From NCBI GenBank assembly GCA_027483505.1, contig JAIXUP010000009.1:124001-188000 (forward strand): DNA of 64,000 nt, written 5' to 3'. Position 1 is the first letter of the stretch; each line of letters opens with the position of its first letter. Made by a program: the position numbers and the translations under genes. Positions 44,804 through 53,806 of the stretch are shown piece after piece. This DNA comes from Hyphomicrobiales bacterium. GTDB taxonomy: Bacteria; Pseudomonadota; Alphaproteobacteria; Rhizobiales; Beijerinckiaceae. A model generated the notes under the pieces. It had not been told where the DNA came from, did not search any database, and saw only the letters and a list, made by a program, of their open reading frames with translations.

Positions 44804-45391
44804 TCAGAGATAGCGCAGCAGGTCCTTCGCCGCCTCGGCGGGCGAACGCTCAAGGTTGAAAGCGCCGACAAACTGGCCGCGCTTGTCCATCAGGTAGATG
44901 ATGGCGGTGTGGTCCATGGTGTAGTCACCGTTCGATGTCGGGACCTTCTTGTAATAGGCGCGGTAGGCCTTGACCGTGGCGTCGATCTCGTCCTGGCCGC
45001 CGGTCAGGCCGATGATGCGCTCGTCGAAACTCGAGAGGTAGTTCTTCAGCACCTCCGGCGTGTCGCGGGCCGGGTCAACCGTGATGAACAGGGCGCGGAC
45101 CTTCGCAGCCTTCGGTCCGGCCTCCCGGAACATCTGCGACAATTCCATGAGCTTGGTCGGGCAGATGTCCGGACAGTTGGTGAAGCCGAAGAAGACCAGC
45201 ACAGGCGCGCCTTCGAAGGCCGTGCTGCGCACACGCTTGCCATCCATGGCCGTCAGTTCAAACGGGCCGCCGACGGAACTGGCCCGTGTCGCCTCAGGCG
45301 ATGGCGCGAAGGTCCACAGCGCAGCGAGCCCGAGGGCCACCAGGCTGAACAGGAAGGCCGCCGCCGGCAGGATGAGGGCGCGCTTGTTCAT
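44804..45391 (-). CDS. SCO1/SenC-family copper protein
   Basis: 195 residues. An N-terminal helix (8-27) anchors a periplasmic thioredoxin fold with TNCPDICPTK (C73, C77) and H161 in YTMDHTAI, the three copper ligands. VDPARDTPEVL is the usual SCO motif. It delivers copper to, or reduces, the CuA site of cytochrome oxidase. The oxidase genes are not in the window. Convergent with the ExoM-like gene. Confidence 0.93.
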   Translation of the reverse strand: MNKRALILPAAAFLFSLVALGLAALWTFAPSPEATRASSVGGPFELTAMDGKRVRSTAFEGAPVLVFFGFTNCPDICPTKLMELSQMFREAGPKAAKVRALFITVDPARDTPEVLKNYLSSFDERIIGLTGGQDEIDATVKAYRAYYKKVPTSNGDYTMDHTAIIYLMDKRGQFVGAFNLERSPAEAAKDLLRYL

Positions 45392-45416
45392 CGGAACTCC
45401 AGACTCGTGACTGCGC

Positions 45417-45578
45417 TCAGAAACAGCGCGCGATGGCGGCGATCAGGCCGTCCGTGAACAGGCGCTCGCCCTCACGGGCCCAGAGCAGCAGGCCGGCGCC
45501 GACAAAGCAGGCCGCAGTGCCGGCCAGAAGCCAGCGGGCACTTGTCGTCTGGGGTGATCGATCCGCCGTGTCGCTCAT
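45417..45578 (-). CDS. Small membrane protein upstream of the SCO gene, 53 aa
   Basis: An open frame 25 bases upstream of the SCO gene on the same strand. The product starts MSDTADRSPQTTSARW, has one transmembrane segment (about 16-34, WLLAGTAACFVGAGLLLWA) and a short C-terminal tail ending RCF. Arrangement and codon use fit a real co-transcribed gene, but no family is recognised. Partner function with SCO is speculative. Confidence 0.5.
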   Translation of the reverse strand: MSDTADRSPQTTSARWLLAGTAACFVGAGLLLWAREGERLFTDGLIAAIARCF

Positions 45579-45668
45579 GAGGGTTGTCTAGCGGAGATGT
45601 GCGACGCTTCCAAGGGCAGCGATGTCGCGCGGGTCAGCCTGAATCCGGAGTGGTGCCCGGCAACGGCG

Positions 45669-46883
45669 TCAGGTGTCCCTTCGCGCCGCGAAATGGGTGT
45701 CGATCTCGTCGGGTGTGATCGGGGGGGCGCCTGCGGCGAGCAGCTTGCGTCCACGCATGTGATCGGCCGGGCGGTTGACGCTGTCGATTGCGATCAGGCG
45801 GCCTGCCTTGACGTAAAACACCGAGAACCGGCGATCGGCACGGTTGCCACGCTCCTCGACATGGTCATGGCCGTGGGAGAGGCCGACCATCTGGAGCTTG
45901 AGATCGTATTGATCGGACCAGAACCAGGGCACGGCCTGATAGCGCGCTTGGTGCCCCATGATGCCGGTGGCGACGATCTTGGCCTGATCGACTGCGTTCT
46001 GGACCGATTCCAGCCGGATCATGCCGTCGCCATACGGATTGGGGAATGATGCGCAGTCACCCAGGGCGAAGACCTGCGGGTCGGAGGTGCGTTGAGCGGA
46101 ATCGACAACGATGCCATTGGCGATGCTGAGGCCGGCTGCTTCGGCCAGTTCCGTGCGTGGGCTGACACCGATTCCGGCCAGGACGATATCGCAGGCAAGT
46201 TCCACCCCGCTTGAGGTTCGAACGCCACTGACTGCGCCATTCCGCCCGGCAATGGCTGCGATGCCATCGCCGAGGCGCAGATCGACACCATTCTGCCGGT
46301 GCACTTCGGCGAAGAAGGACGAGACGTCCGGACCGACGGCGCGCGCCATCAGGCGGTCCTGCATCTCGATCACCGTAACCTGCTTGCCGAGTTTGCGGGC
46401 ACTTGCGGCGACCTCAAGGCCGATAAAGCCACCGCCCACCACCACGAGCCGCGCGGCGGCTTCGAGGCGCAGCTTCAGCGCCTCGGTGTCGGCGCGGCTG
46501 CGCAGCACCATGACGCCGTCCAGATCCGCGCCCGGGCAGCCAAGCGGGCGGGCGGAGGCGCCGGTGGCGAGGACGAGATGATCATAGCCGAAGCGCCGGC
46601 CGACGGCGGTCTTGACCGACTTTGAGGCGCGGTCGATCGCGATGACATCGGCCCCCTGATGCAGCGCAATGGCCTGCTCGCTGTAGAAGGACGGCCCGCG
46701 CATCAGCAGCGCGTCGGCTCCCTTCTCGCCGGTCAGGTAGGCCTTGGACAGCGGCGGGCGGTGGTAGGGGAGCGCCAGCTCCGCCCCAAGCAGGGTCACT
46801 GATCCGCCGTAGCCGGCCGCGCGCAGCTCCACGGCTGTCTGCACGCCGGCCTGACCGGCTCCGATGATGACCGTTCCGTTCAC
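45669..46883 (-). CDS. NAD(P)/FAD-dependent ferredoxin/rubredoxin reductase-like oxidoreductase
   Basis: 404 residues. VIIGAGQAGVQTA binds FAD, VVVGGGFIGLEVAAS binds NAD(P)H, and FALGDCASFPN is the second FAD motif; the C-terminal domain (about 310-404) is the reductase-type cap. The family passes electrons from NADH to ferredoxin or rubredoxin partners, e.g. in oxygenase systems. The start is GTG 46883, two bases after the guaC stop, so the gene is coupled to guaC; the longer frame is antisense-like. No ferredoxin or oxygenase gene is adjacent. Confidence 0.86.
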   Translation of the reverse strand: MNGTVIIGAGQAGVQTAVELRAAGYGGSVTLLGAELALPYHRPPLSKAYLTGEKGADALLMRGPSFYSEQAIALHQGADVIAIDRASKSVKTAVGRRFGYDHLVLATGASARPLGCPGADLDGVMVLRSRADTEALKLRLEAAARLVVVGGGFIGLEVAASARKLGKQVTVIEMQDRLMARAVGPDVSSFFAEVHRQNGVDLRLGDGIAAIAGRNGAVSGVRTSSGVELACDIVLAGIGVSPRTELAEAAGLSIANGIVVDSAQRTSDPQVFALGDCASFPNPYGDGMIRLESVQNAVDQAKIVATGIMGHQARYQAVPWFWSDQYDLKLQMVGLSHGHDHVEERGNRADRRFSVFYVKAGRLIAIDSVNRPADHMRGRKLLAAGAPPITPDEIDTHFAARRDT

Positions 46884-46885
46884 GC

Positions 46886-47932
46886 CTAGCTGTTTCCGAA
46901 AACGGTGTTGAGCTGGCTGCCGACCATGATGAAGGTGGTGCGCTTGGGCACCTCCTTGAGTTTGACCGCGCCGATATAGGTCATCATGGAGCGTACGCCG
47001 CCCATGATCTCCTGCATCGTGCCGTCGACCGGCCCGCGATAGGGCACCTCGACCGTCTTGCCTTCTGAGGCGCGGTACTTGGCGACTCCTCCGGCATATT
47101 TCTTCATCGCCGTGTCTGAGGACATGCCGTAGAACTGCATGCGGACGGGGACCTTCTTGCCGTTTTTCTCGTCGTAGATGATCTCGCCCTCGCATTCGTC
47201 ATGGCCGGAGAGCATCCCGCCCATCATGACGAAATCGGCGCCGCCGCCATAGGCCTTCGCAACATCGCCGGGAACCGTCAGGCCGCCATCGCCGCAGACC
47301 TGCCCCTTGAGGCCATGTGCGGCGTCGGAGCACTCGATGATGGCGGAGAGCTGGGGGTAGCCCACGCCCGTCATCTTGCGGGTGGTGCAGACCGAGCCTG
47401 GGCCGATGCCGACCTTGACGATGTCGGCGCCGGCGAGCAGCAGCGCCTCGGTCATGTCGCCGGTGACGACATTGCCGGCCATGATCACCGCCCCGGGGTT
47501 CTCTGCCCGCGTGCGGTGGATGGTCTTGAGGAAGGCCTCGGTGTAGCCGTTGGCCACATCGATGCAGATCTTGGTGAGCGGCACTTTCGCCTTCACCGCC
47601 TTGAACTTGTCGTGGTCGGCCTCGGCGATGCCCAGCGTATAGAAGGTGTTCGACGCATCCTCGGTGGCGAAGAAGGCGGCCAGGGTCTCGACCGGATAGT
47701 GCTTGTGCAGCGCCACCATGGCGCCGAAGCGCTTGAGCGCGCGGGCCATCGGGATCGTGCCGGTGACATCCATGTTGGCGGCGATCAGGGGAAATCCGGT
47801 CCAGTCCGTTCCGGTGTGCAGGAAGCGGAAAGTTCGGTTGACGTCGACATCGCTACGGCTGCCCAGCGTCGAACGCTTGGGACGGATCAGCACGTCCTTG
47901 AAGTCGAGTTTCGGATCGTTCTCGATGCGCAT
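46886..47932 (-). CDS. guaC: GMP reductase
   Basis: NADPH-dependent conversion of GMP to IMP. 348 residues, the size of E. coli GuaC; it lacks the CBS domains of IMP dehydrogenase. [19 protein letters not shown] in part carries the catalytic C182, followed by [14 protein letters not shown] and [19 protein letters not shown] in part. The N-terminus [20 protein letters not shown] in part is typical of GuaC1. It is the upstream gene of a two-gene leftward unit with the FAD reductase. Confidence 0.94.
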   Translation of the reverse strand: MRIENDPKLDFKDVLIRPKRSTLGSRSDVDVNRTFRFLHTGTDWTGFPLIAANMDVTGTIPMARALKRFGAMVALHKHYPVETLAAFFATEDASNTFYTLGIAEADHDKFKAVKAKVPLTKICIDVANGYTEAFLKTIHRTRAENPGAVIMAGNVVTGDMTEALLLAGADIVKVGIGPGSVCTTRKMTGVGYPQLSAIIECSDAAHGLKGQVCGDGGLTVPGDVAKAYGGGADFVMMGGMLSGHDECEGEIIYDEKNGKKVPVRMQFYGMSSDTAMKKYAGGVAKYRASEGKTVEVPYRGPVDGTMQEIMGGVRSMMTYIGAVKLKEVPKRTTFIMVGSQLNTVFGNS

Positions 47933-48060
47933 CGGTCAGGCTCGCGGGCTGGATCATCCGGTCATGAAAAGGCCCCGCACGCTGTGGTCGCGGGGCTGGA
48001 CATGACTGAGATATATCCCGCTTTGCAGCGTTGAAGAAGCCCCAATCGGACAGGGCGGGC

Positions 48061-49776
48061 TCAGGGCTTCAGCGCGATGTCCCAGCAGTCATTGAGCGGC
48101 TCGCGGCGGCGTTCCGCCAGCACGGGCGCGAAGATCGCCTCGACGTCGAGAATATAGGGCGTGACGGGGCAACGCGGCAGCAGCAGAACCTCCGCGGCCC
48201 TTGCCGCCGACACAAGCCGATCCCGGCGGGCGGCCGGAAAGCCGCGACCGATGTCGAGCGAGATGGTCACGCCCCGGATCGGCGTCTTGCCGAGCAGATA
48301 GGGCATCGGGTCCAGGATGCCGAGCGTGTAGACCGACTCGAAGGCGCGGCCGCGCGCCTGCTCGCGCTGCCGGATGGCGGCCATCGCATCGGCCTGATCA
48401 AGCAGATAGAAGGTCTGATACTCGATCTCGGAATACAGGATCGTCGAGGGCTGCTGCGCAGCGCGGGCAAACTCCTCGTAGGTCGCCCTGGCGCGCGGAT
48501 AATGCTTCTGGGCGGCGAGCGCATGGTCGCGGTACTGGCCGCGCATGATCACCTGATTGAGCCCCTTCAGTTCGGGTCTGTCGAGCCCGACAAAGCCCGG
48601 CGCCACGGCGGCTGTGCGCGCCGCCATGTGCAGGATGTTGACGGCGGTCGGCAATGTCGCCGCCGCGAAGAGGATCATCACCACGTTCCTGCCCCGAGAG
48701 CCGGGGGGCAGGCGCTGCGGCATCCTGAGCAGGATGGCCAGCAGCAGGGGCCAGAGGAAGGCGAACTCCTGGCTGCCGGTGTTCTGGTTCTCGATCACGA
48801 TGGCCATGATCAGCGCCACCCCGAGCATGACGCCATCGCGCGTCAGCAGATGCCTGAGCGCATGGGCGCGCTCCGGCAAGGAGCCGATGAACAGCAGGCG
48901 CAGATAGGGGAGGCAGGCCCGCCAATCCATGGCGAGCAGCGCCAGCACGAGCAGCGCCACTGGCAGGATCACGTCGAACTTGACCGAGAGCAGCGTGAAC
49001 AGGCGGCCGCCGAGTTGGCCTGCATTATGGGATGCCATCGCCGCGATGTCGGACAGGTAAGGGCCCAGCATACCGGTCGGCAGGCCGATGAGGACCGCAA
49101 GAAAGGCCGTGCCTGCCAGCGCCGCCAGGCCCGACCTGAAGCTGACGAGGCCCGCCACCATCCCATAGGCCACAAGCACCACCGCCGGGGCGAAGGCGTT
49201 GATCTTGAGAAAGAACAGCGCCGCCAATGCGATGGTCACGACGATGGTGCGCCGCCAGCCGTCGGACATCGCAAACATGGCGGCCAGCAGCACGTAAAGC
49301 ACCAGTCCGCTCTGCCGGTTGTAGAGGCCGACCCCGTCGACGCCCGGAGCGGGATAGAAACTGATCGCATTGAAGGGCAGCAGCGTGAGCAGCGCAAACG
49401 GAATGGTCAGCCAGAGGGCGAGGGCCCGGGAGCGCCCGGCTGCGTCGAGCACGACCAGCACCATCAGCGGCAGCGTGATCAGCACGGTGGCGTACTGCGC
49501 CGCAAGCAGCGGCTGCGCTCCGGGGAACGCCTGTTGTGCGATCGCCAGAAGGTAGTATGGCAGGGCGCCGGAGGGGACGAAGAAGTCCACATGGGGGACC
49601 TGCCCGAGGCTGACGCGGTAGGCGCCGTCCATGGCGAAGTACAGGTCCCAATACAGCGCGCCGAGCGGCAGTTTCAGCGGGAGCGCGAGCAGGCCCGCCG
49701 CCAGAGCGGTCATCAGGCCCAGCACGAGCATCGGATAGAGCGCCTGCTGTTTCACCCTGAACCTCTCCTGTTTCAT
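48061..49776 (-). CDS. GT-C-like multi-pass membrane protein, candidate polyprenyl-phosphate-sugar glycosyltransferase
   Basis: 571 residues. About ten hydrophobic helices fill residues 15-390 and a soluble C-terminal domain (about 400-571) follows. After helix 1 comes DLYFAMDGAYRVSLGQVPHV with DFF, resembling the first periplasmic loop of GT-C transferases, in which an acidic residue is catalytic and G-x-x-P-x-x-DF is frequent. GT-C enzymes use polyprenyl-phosphate sugars. It is divergent from a UbiA-DprE1 pair that may make such a donor. No exact family is assigned; GT activity is inference. Confidence 0.6.
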   Translation of the reverse strand: MKQERFRVKQQALYPMLVLGLMTALAAGLLALPLKLPLGALYWDLYFAMDGAYRVSLGQVPHVDFFVPSGALPYYLLAIAQQAFPGAQPLLAAQYATVLITLPLMVLVVLDAAGRSRALALWLTIPFALLTLLPFNAISFYPAPGVDGVGLYNRQSGLVLYVLLAAMFAMSDGWRRTIVVTIALAALFFLKINAFAPAVVLVAYGMVAGLVSFRSGLAALAGTAFLAVLIGLPTGMLGPYLSDIAAMASHNAGQLGGRLFTLLSVKFDVILPVALLVLALLAMDWRACLPYLRLLFIGSLPERAHALRHLLTRDGVMLGVALIMAIVIENQNTGSQEFAFLWPLLLAILLRMPQRLPPGSRGRNVVMILFAAATLPTAVNILHMAARTAAVAPGFVGLDRPELKGLNQVIMRGQYRDHALAAQKHYPRARATYEEFARAAQQPSTILYSEIEYQTFYLLDQADAMAAIRQREQARGRAFESVYTLGILDPMPYLLGKTPIRGVTISLDIGRGFPAARRDRLVSAARAAEVLLLPRCPVTPYILDVEAIFAPVLAERRREPLNDCWDIALKP

Positions 49777-49962
49777 CCGCGCACAGCAATGATGCGCCGC
49801 CTCAGTTTCGGGGGCATCCGCCTCGATTTGAGCACGGTTCGTGCCAGACGCAGAGTGCCGGGCCGGATGCCGCGCTTAATGGCCCCGTTAGCCATGACAG
49901 GGCAAAATCCTTGGTCGAAGTCCCGCCATGCCGCACTATGCGATCATTGGAGAGAGGTGATC
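49777..49962. promoter_or_regulatory. Divergent control region between GT-C-like and UbiA genes
   Basis: 186 bases with no supported gene. It must hold the promoters of both divergent units. AGAGAGG at 49951-49957 is the Shine-Dalgarno for the UbiA GTG start. No operator is recognised. Confidence 0.4.
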
Positions 49963-50913
49963 GTGGCAGACATTCAGGACCATTCGACACGGCGTCTTGA
50001 GCGGTCCCGCGTCGCGGGACAGCGGCAGGATCTGTTGGCCTATGTGAGGGCCCTGAGGCCGCATCACTGGGCCAAGAATGCGCTGGTCTTCCTGCCGCTT
50101 CTGCTCGCCCACCAGTTGTTCAACCCCTATCTCGTCTGGTGGTCGCTGCTCGCTTTCGGCTCGTTCTGCATGGCGGCGTCGGCAACCTACCTGATCAACG
50201 ATCTTGTCGACATCGAGACGGACCGCAAGCATCCGGTGAAACGCTTCCGTCCGCTTGCGTCAGGCGCGATGAAGCCGGCCCACGCCATGGCCATGGTTCC
50301 GATGCTCTTTGCAGGCTCGATCGGGCTGGCCCTGATGGTGCCGGAGCCGAAATGGTTCCTGGCGGCGCTGGCGACCTATCTGGTCCTCGGACAGATCTAC
50401 GTGTTCTATTTGAAGCGCAAGCTGCTGGTCGACGTGCTGGCGCTCGCCGCGCTGCACATGCTGCGCATCCTGGCCGGCAACGCCGCGACGGGGATCGCGC
50501 TGTCGTCCTGGCTTCTGGCGTTCGCCATGTTCCTGTTCTTCAGCCTGGCCTTGCTGAAGCGCTATGCCGAGCTGCGCGACACCGGCGACGATGTCGGCCT
50601 GCGCGGCGTCGGGCGCGGCTACCAGGCGGGCGATCTCGAAACGCTGTCGCAAATGGGCATTTCCAGCGCGTTGGTGTCGGCGCTGATCCTCGCCCTCTAT
50701 GTCGACTCCAAGGCGGTTTCGGGTCTTTACACCTATCCGCAGCTAATCTGGCTGCTGTGCCCGATCGTGCTGTATGTGATGGCGCGGGTCTGGGTGCTGG
50801 CGCGGCGGGGGCAGCTGCCCGATGATCCGCTGATGTTCATGATTACCGATTGGCGCAGCCAGCTCATGGGGGCCGCAGCCGGCGCTGTGCTGATCGCCGC
50901 CACCTACCTGTGA
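49963..50913 (+). CDS. UbiA-family prenyltransferase, decaprenyl-phosphate phosphoribosyltransferase type
   Basis: 316 residues, about eight helices. LRPHHWAKNALVF (31-43) and NDLVDIETDRKHP (79-91), with the metal-binding Asp residues, are the hallmarks of the subgroup that includes mycobacterial Rv3806c; that enzyme joins phosphoribosyl pyrophosphate to decaprenyl phosphate. YVFYLKRKLLVDV is the second Asp motif. GTG 49963 is set by AGAGAGG five bases upstream. Its stop overlaps the next start (GTGA), and the DprE1-like partner follows. In this organism the lipid could be undecaprenyl or decaprenyl phosphate. Confidence 0.87.
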   Translation: MADIQDHSTRRLERSRVAGQRQDLLAYVRALRPHHWAKNALVFLPLLLAHQLFNPYLVWWSLLAFGSFCMAASATYLINDLVDIETDRKHPVKRFRPLASGAMKPAHAMAMVPMLFAGSIGLALMVPEPKWFLAALATYLVLGQIYVFYLKRKLLVDVLALAALHMLRILAGNAATGIALSSWLLAFAMFLFFSLALLKRYAELRDTGDDVGLRGVGRGYQAGDLETLSQMGISSALVSALILALYVDSKAVSGLYTYPQLIWLLCPIVLYVMARVWVLARRGQLPDDPLMFMITDWRSQLMGAAAGAVLIAATYL

Positions 50914-52217
50914 GCCCGCCGCGGCCGCGACCCTACACGTCGTGGGGCGGACTTGGCGCCAGGGGCAGCAGGCCCATACAGGCTGGCGGATGGCCTGATG
51001 GCCATGTCTCTGGCCCGGTGCTGGCCTATGGCAATGGCCGCAGCTACGGCGACAGTTGCCTTGTCGACGGCGGCACCATCCTCGACACCGCCGACCTTGA
51101 CCGTATCATCAGTTTCGATGCGTTCAGCGGGCTGATCGTCGCCGAGGCGGGCGTCCTGCTCAGCGCCGTGATCGCGCACGCCCTGCCAAAGGGCTGGTTC
51201 GTGCCGGTGACGCCCGGCACGCGCTTCGTCACGCTGGGCGGCGCGGTCGCCAACGATGTGCACGGCAAGAACCACCATGCCCTCGGGACCTTCGGCAGCC
51301 ATGTGGCCTGGCTCGACCTGCAGCGCTCGGACGGTTCGACCCTGCGCTGTTCGGCGGACGAGAACCCGGCCTTGTTCGCCGCCACCATTGGCGGCATGGG
51401 CCTGACCGGGCTGATCCGGCGCATTGCGCTCAGGATGGTCGCGGTCAAGGGGCCGTTCATGGCGCAGGACGTCATCCCTTTTTCGGGGCTGGATGCGTTC
51501 TTTGAACTGGCCGCCGGGTCGGATGCCAGCCACGCCTACACGGTGGCATGGATCGACAGCCTTGCGCGCGGCGCGAGGCTGGGACGTGGTGTCTTCTTCA
51601 GGGCCAACCACTCCGACGCTGCCGGTGAGATGACGCCGGACCGGCCGCTGCCCTTCCTGCCGTTCACGCCGCCATTTGCGCTGATCAACCGGCTGACGCT
51701 GACGGGCTTCAACGCAGCCTATCGCTTTGCCCACAGACAGCGCGTCGACGCCGCCGCCGTGCCGTTCCAACCGTTTTTCTATCCGCTCGACCGCGTCAGC
51801 GGCTGGAACCGGGCCTATGGCCCGATGGGCCTGCGCCAGCACCAGTCGGTGGTGCCGATGGCGGCGGCGCGCGAGGCCGTGGCGGATCTGCTCAAGGCCA
51901 CGCACGGCGCGGGGGAGGCCTCGTTCCTGACCGTGCTGAAGCTTTTCGGTGACAGGCCGTCGCCGGGAATGATGTCCTTCCCCATGGCGGGGGCAACGCT
52001 GACCCTCGACTTTCCCTATCACGGCGCACGCACCGACGCGCTTCTGGCCGAGCTTGACCGGATCACGGTCGCTGCTGGGGGGCGCGTCAATCCCTACAAG
52101 GACGCGCGGATGTCGCCTTCGGTGTTCGAGGCGTCGTTCCCGCACTGGCGAGACTTCGCCTCGTACACGGACCCGGCTTTCAGCTCGAACTTCTGGCGGC
52201 GGGTGACGAACTCCTGA
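50910..52217 (+). CDS. DprE1-like FAD-dependent polyprenylphosphoryl-ribose 2'-oxidase
   Basis: 435 residues of the VAO-type FAD family. GNGRSYGD (41-48) and HGKNHHALGTFGSHV (118-132) match mycobacterial DprE1, as do PVTPGTRFVTLGGAVAND and FYPLDRVSGWNRAYGP. The catalytic lysine is kept as K397 in NPYKDAR. The position of DprE1 Cys387 is T365 (GATLTLDFP). DprE1 oxidises decaprenylphosphoryl ribose at C2'; the ketone is then reduced by DprE2 to arabinose. GTG 50910 overlaps the UbiA stop, giving translational coupling. A clear DprE2 gene is not seen in the window. Confidence 0.88.
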   Translation: MSPPRPRPYTSWGGLGARGSRPIQAGGWPDGHVSGPVLAYGNGRSYGDSCLVDGGTILDTADLDRIISFDAFSGLIVAEAGVLLSAVIAHALPKGWFVPVTPGTRFVTLGGAVANDVHGKNHHALGTFGSHVAWLDLQRSDGSTLRCSADENPALFAATIGGMGLTGLIRRIALRMVAVKGPFMAQDVIPFSGLDAFFELAAGSDASHAYTVAWIDSLARGARLGRGVFFRANHSDAAGEMTPDRPLPFLPFTPPFALINRLTLTGFNAAYRFAHRQRVDAAAVPFQPFFYPLDRVSGWNRAYGPMGLRQHQSVVPMAAAREAVADLLKATHGAGEASFLTVLKLFGDRPSPGMMSFPMAGATLTLDFPYHGARTDALLAELDRITVAAGGRVNPYKDARMSPSVFEASFPHWRDFASYTDPAFSSNFWRRVTNS

Positions 52218-52223
52218 AGCTTG

Positions 52224-52252
52224 CGTCACCCCGGACCGGGTCCGGGATGACG
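52224..52252. repeat. Palindromic intergenic repeat between convergent genes
   Basis: CGTCACCCCGGA and TCCGGGATGACG form a 12-bp inverted repeat with one mismatch around a five-base loop. This type of CGTCA...TGACG palindrome is a common dispersed repeat in alphaproteobacteria. It lies between the convergent DprE1-like and aminotransferase genes and could also end transcription. Confidence 0.55.
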
Positions 52253-52268
52253 GCAAATTAGGGTCGTC

Positions 52269-53705
52269 TTACTTCACCGCGACCTTGCGCAGGTAATCGG
52301 TGACGATCCGCGCCACGCCGCGCGAGAGCAGATCGTCGAAGGCGTCGCAGAACCGGTCGACATCGGCGCGGGTTGCGACCAGCGGCGGTTCCAGCCGGAT
52401 CACGTTGCGGTTGTACTCGGTGAACGCGACCAGTGTGTCATAGTCCTTGAGCAGAAGGGCGCCGACGAAGCCGCAGAGCGAACCCTTGAGCTTGTCGTCG
52501 AGCAGCGCCACCATGTGCTTGAGGCCAAATGGCAGGGTCTCGGAGAAGTCGTTGAACTCGACGCCGACCATGAAGCCCTTGCCGCGCACGTCCTTGATCA
52601 GGGTCGGGTGCTTGGCCTTGATTTCCTTCAGCCGCTTGATGAGGTGAGCGCCTTCGCGCTCGGCGTTGCCGATGAGGTCTTCTTCGTAAAGGATGTTGAG
52701 GCCTTCGATAGCCGAGATGCAGGCCTCGCCGATGCCACCGAAAGTGGCCGGGCCATGGATCAAGGCCGTCTTCGGCTTGCCGTAGGCCTTCATGTAGACT
52801 TCGCGGCGGGCAATCATCGCTGCCATGGCGGATTTGGAGCCGCCGAGCGATTTGGCCAACGCGGTGACGTCCGGGATCACGCCAAATTCTTCGAAGGCGA
52901 AGAAGCGGCCGGTGCGTCCAAGGCCGCACTGGACCTCGTCAGCCACCCAGAGCACGCCATGCTTGTCGCAGAGCGCGCGCAGCCCCTGCCAGAAGCTGGC
53001 GGGCGCTTCGATGATGCCGCCGCCGCCCTGGATGGTTTCGAGCACCACGATGCCGATCGACGGATCGCTTTCGATGGCGGCGCGGATCGCGTCAAGATCG
53101 CCGAACGGCACCTTCACGCGGTTGTCGACCAGCGCGAACTGCTGCTGGTAGAGCGTCGAGTCGGTGATGGAGAGCGCGCCCTTGGTCTTGCCGTGGAAGG
53201 CGTTGGCGGCGTAGATGACCTTGGATTTGGCCGGTCCCTGTGCCTGTTCCGCCACCTTGATGGCGGCCTCCATGGCTTCCGAACCGGATGAGCCGAGGAA
53301 CACCATGTCGAGATCGCCGGGCGCGATCTGGGCGAGGTTGTGTGCCAGCGCTGCGGCATATTGCGACATGAAGGCCATGCAGATCTCGTGGCGGTTCTCG
53401 TCGGCGAAGCGCTTGCGCGCGGCAAGGATGCGCGGGTGGTTGTGGCCGAAGGCGACGGAGCCGAAGCCGCCGAAGAAGTCGAGGATCTTGCGGCCGTCAT
53501 CGGTGATGTAGTGCATGCCCACTGCGCTCTCGACCTTGATCTTGTCGAAGCCGAGCAGCTTGAGGAAGTGCACCTGGCCGGGGTTCAGGTGGGCGCTGAA
53601 CAGCTCCTTCATCCGTCCAACGTCGAGCGCCTTGGCGTCCTCGACGCTGAGCAGCTTCGGGCGGGCAGGGATGGTTTCGGTCAGGTCGTAGGCGGCCATG
53701 CTCAT
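52269..53705 (-). CDS. Class III PLP-dependent aminotransferase
   Basis: 478 residues. FFGGFGSVAFGHNHPRI near the N-terminus, GSSGSEAMEAAIKVAE (PLP phosphate), ADEVQCGLGRTGRFFAFE (PLP ring Asp) and the LAKSLGGSK lysine are the class III signature set. Members transfer amino groups between omega-amine or ketone substrates, and some serve in lipid modification (e.g. HpnO-type hopanoid enzymes) or polyamine use. The start at 53705 follows GGAG by six bases. Its place beside an SDR and EmrE-like gene may mean a role in surface-lipid decoration; this is weak inference. Confidence 0.87.
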   Translation of the reverse strand: MSMAAYDLTETIPARPKLLSVEDAKALDVGRMKELFSAHLNPGQVHFLKLLGFDKIKVESAVGMHYITDDGRKILDFFGGFGSVAFGHNHPRILAARKRFADENRHEICMAFMSQYAAALAHNLAQIAPGDLDMVFLGSSGSEAMEAAIKVAEQAQGPAKSKVIYAANAFHGKTKGALSITDSTLYQQQFALVDNRVKVPFGDLDAIRAAIESDPSIGIVVLETIQGGGGIIEAPASFWQGLRALCDKHGVLWVADEVQCGLGRTGRFFAFEEFGVIPDVTALAKSLGGSKSAMAAMIARREVYMKAYGKPKTALIHGPATFGGIGEACISAIEGLNILYEEDLIGNAEREGAHLIKRLKEIKAKHPTLIKDVRGKGFMVGVEFNDFSETLPFGLKHMVALLDDKLKGSLCGFVGALLLKDYDTLVAFTEYNRNVIRLEPPLVATRADVDRFCDAFDDLLSRGVARIVTDYLRKVAVK

Positions 53706-53806
53706 GGTGGTCTCCACTTGAAATGCTTGGTTCAATTCCGCGATCCTCATCCTGAGCCCGTCTAGACAGGAGCTTCAGCGCGTGACGCGGCGTGTCCGAT
53801 GCGTCG

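Noticed and set aside
46886-47932. IMP dehydrogenase
   Set aside because: The length (348 aa) and absence of CBS domains fit GMP reductase instead.
48031-49962. N-terminal extension of the UbiA open frame by over 640 codons
   Set aside because: The extension is antisense to the GT-C-like gene and full of Arg/Gln/His repeats; a GTG with a Shine-Dalgarno at 49963 gives the correct UbiA N-terminus.
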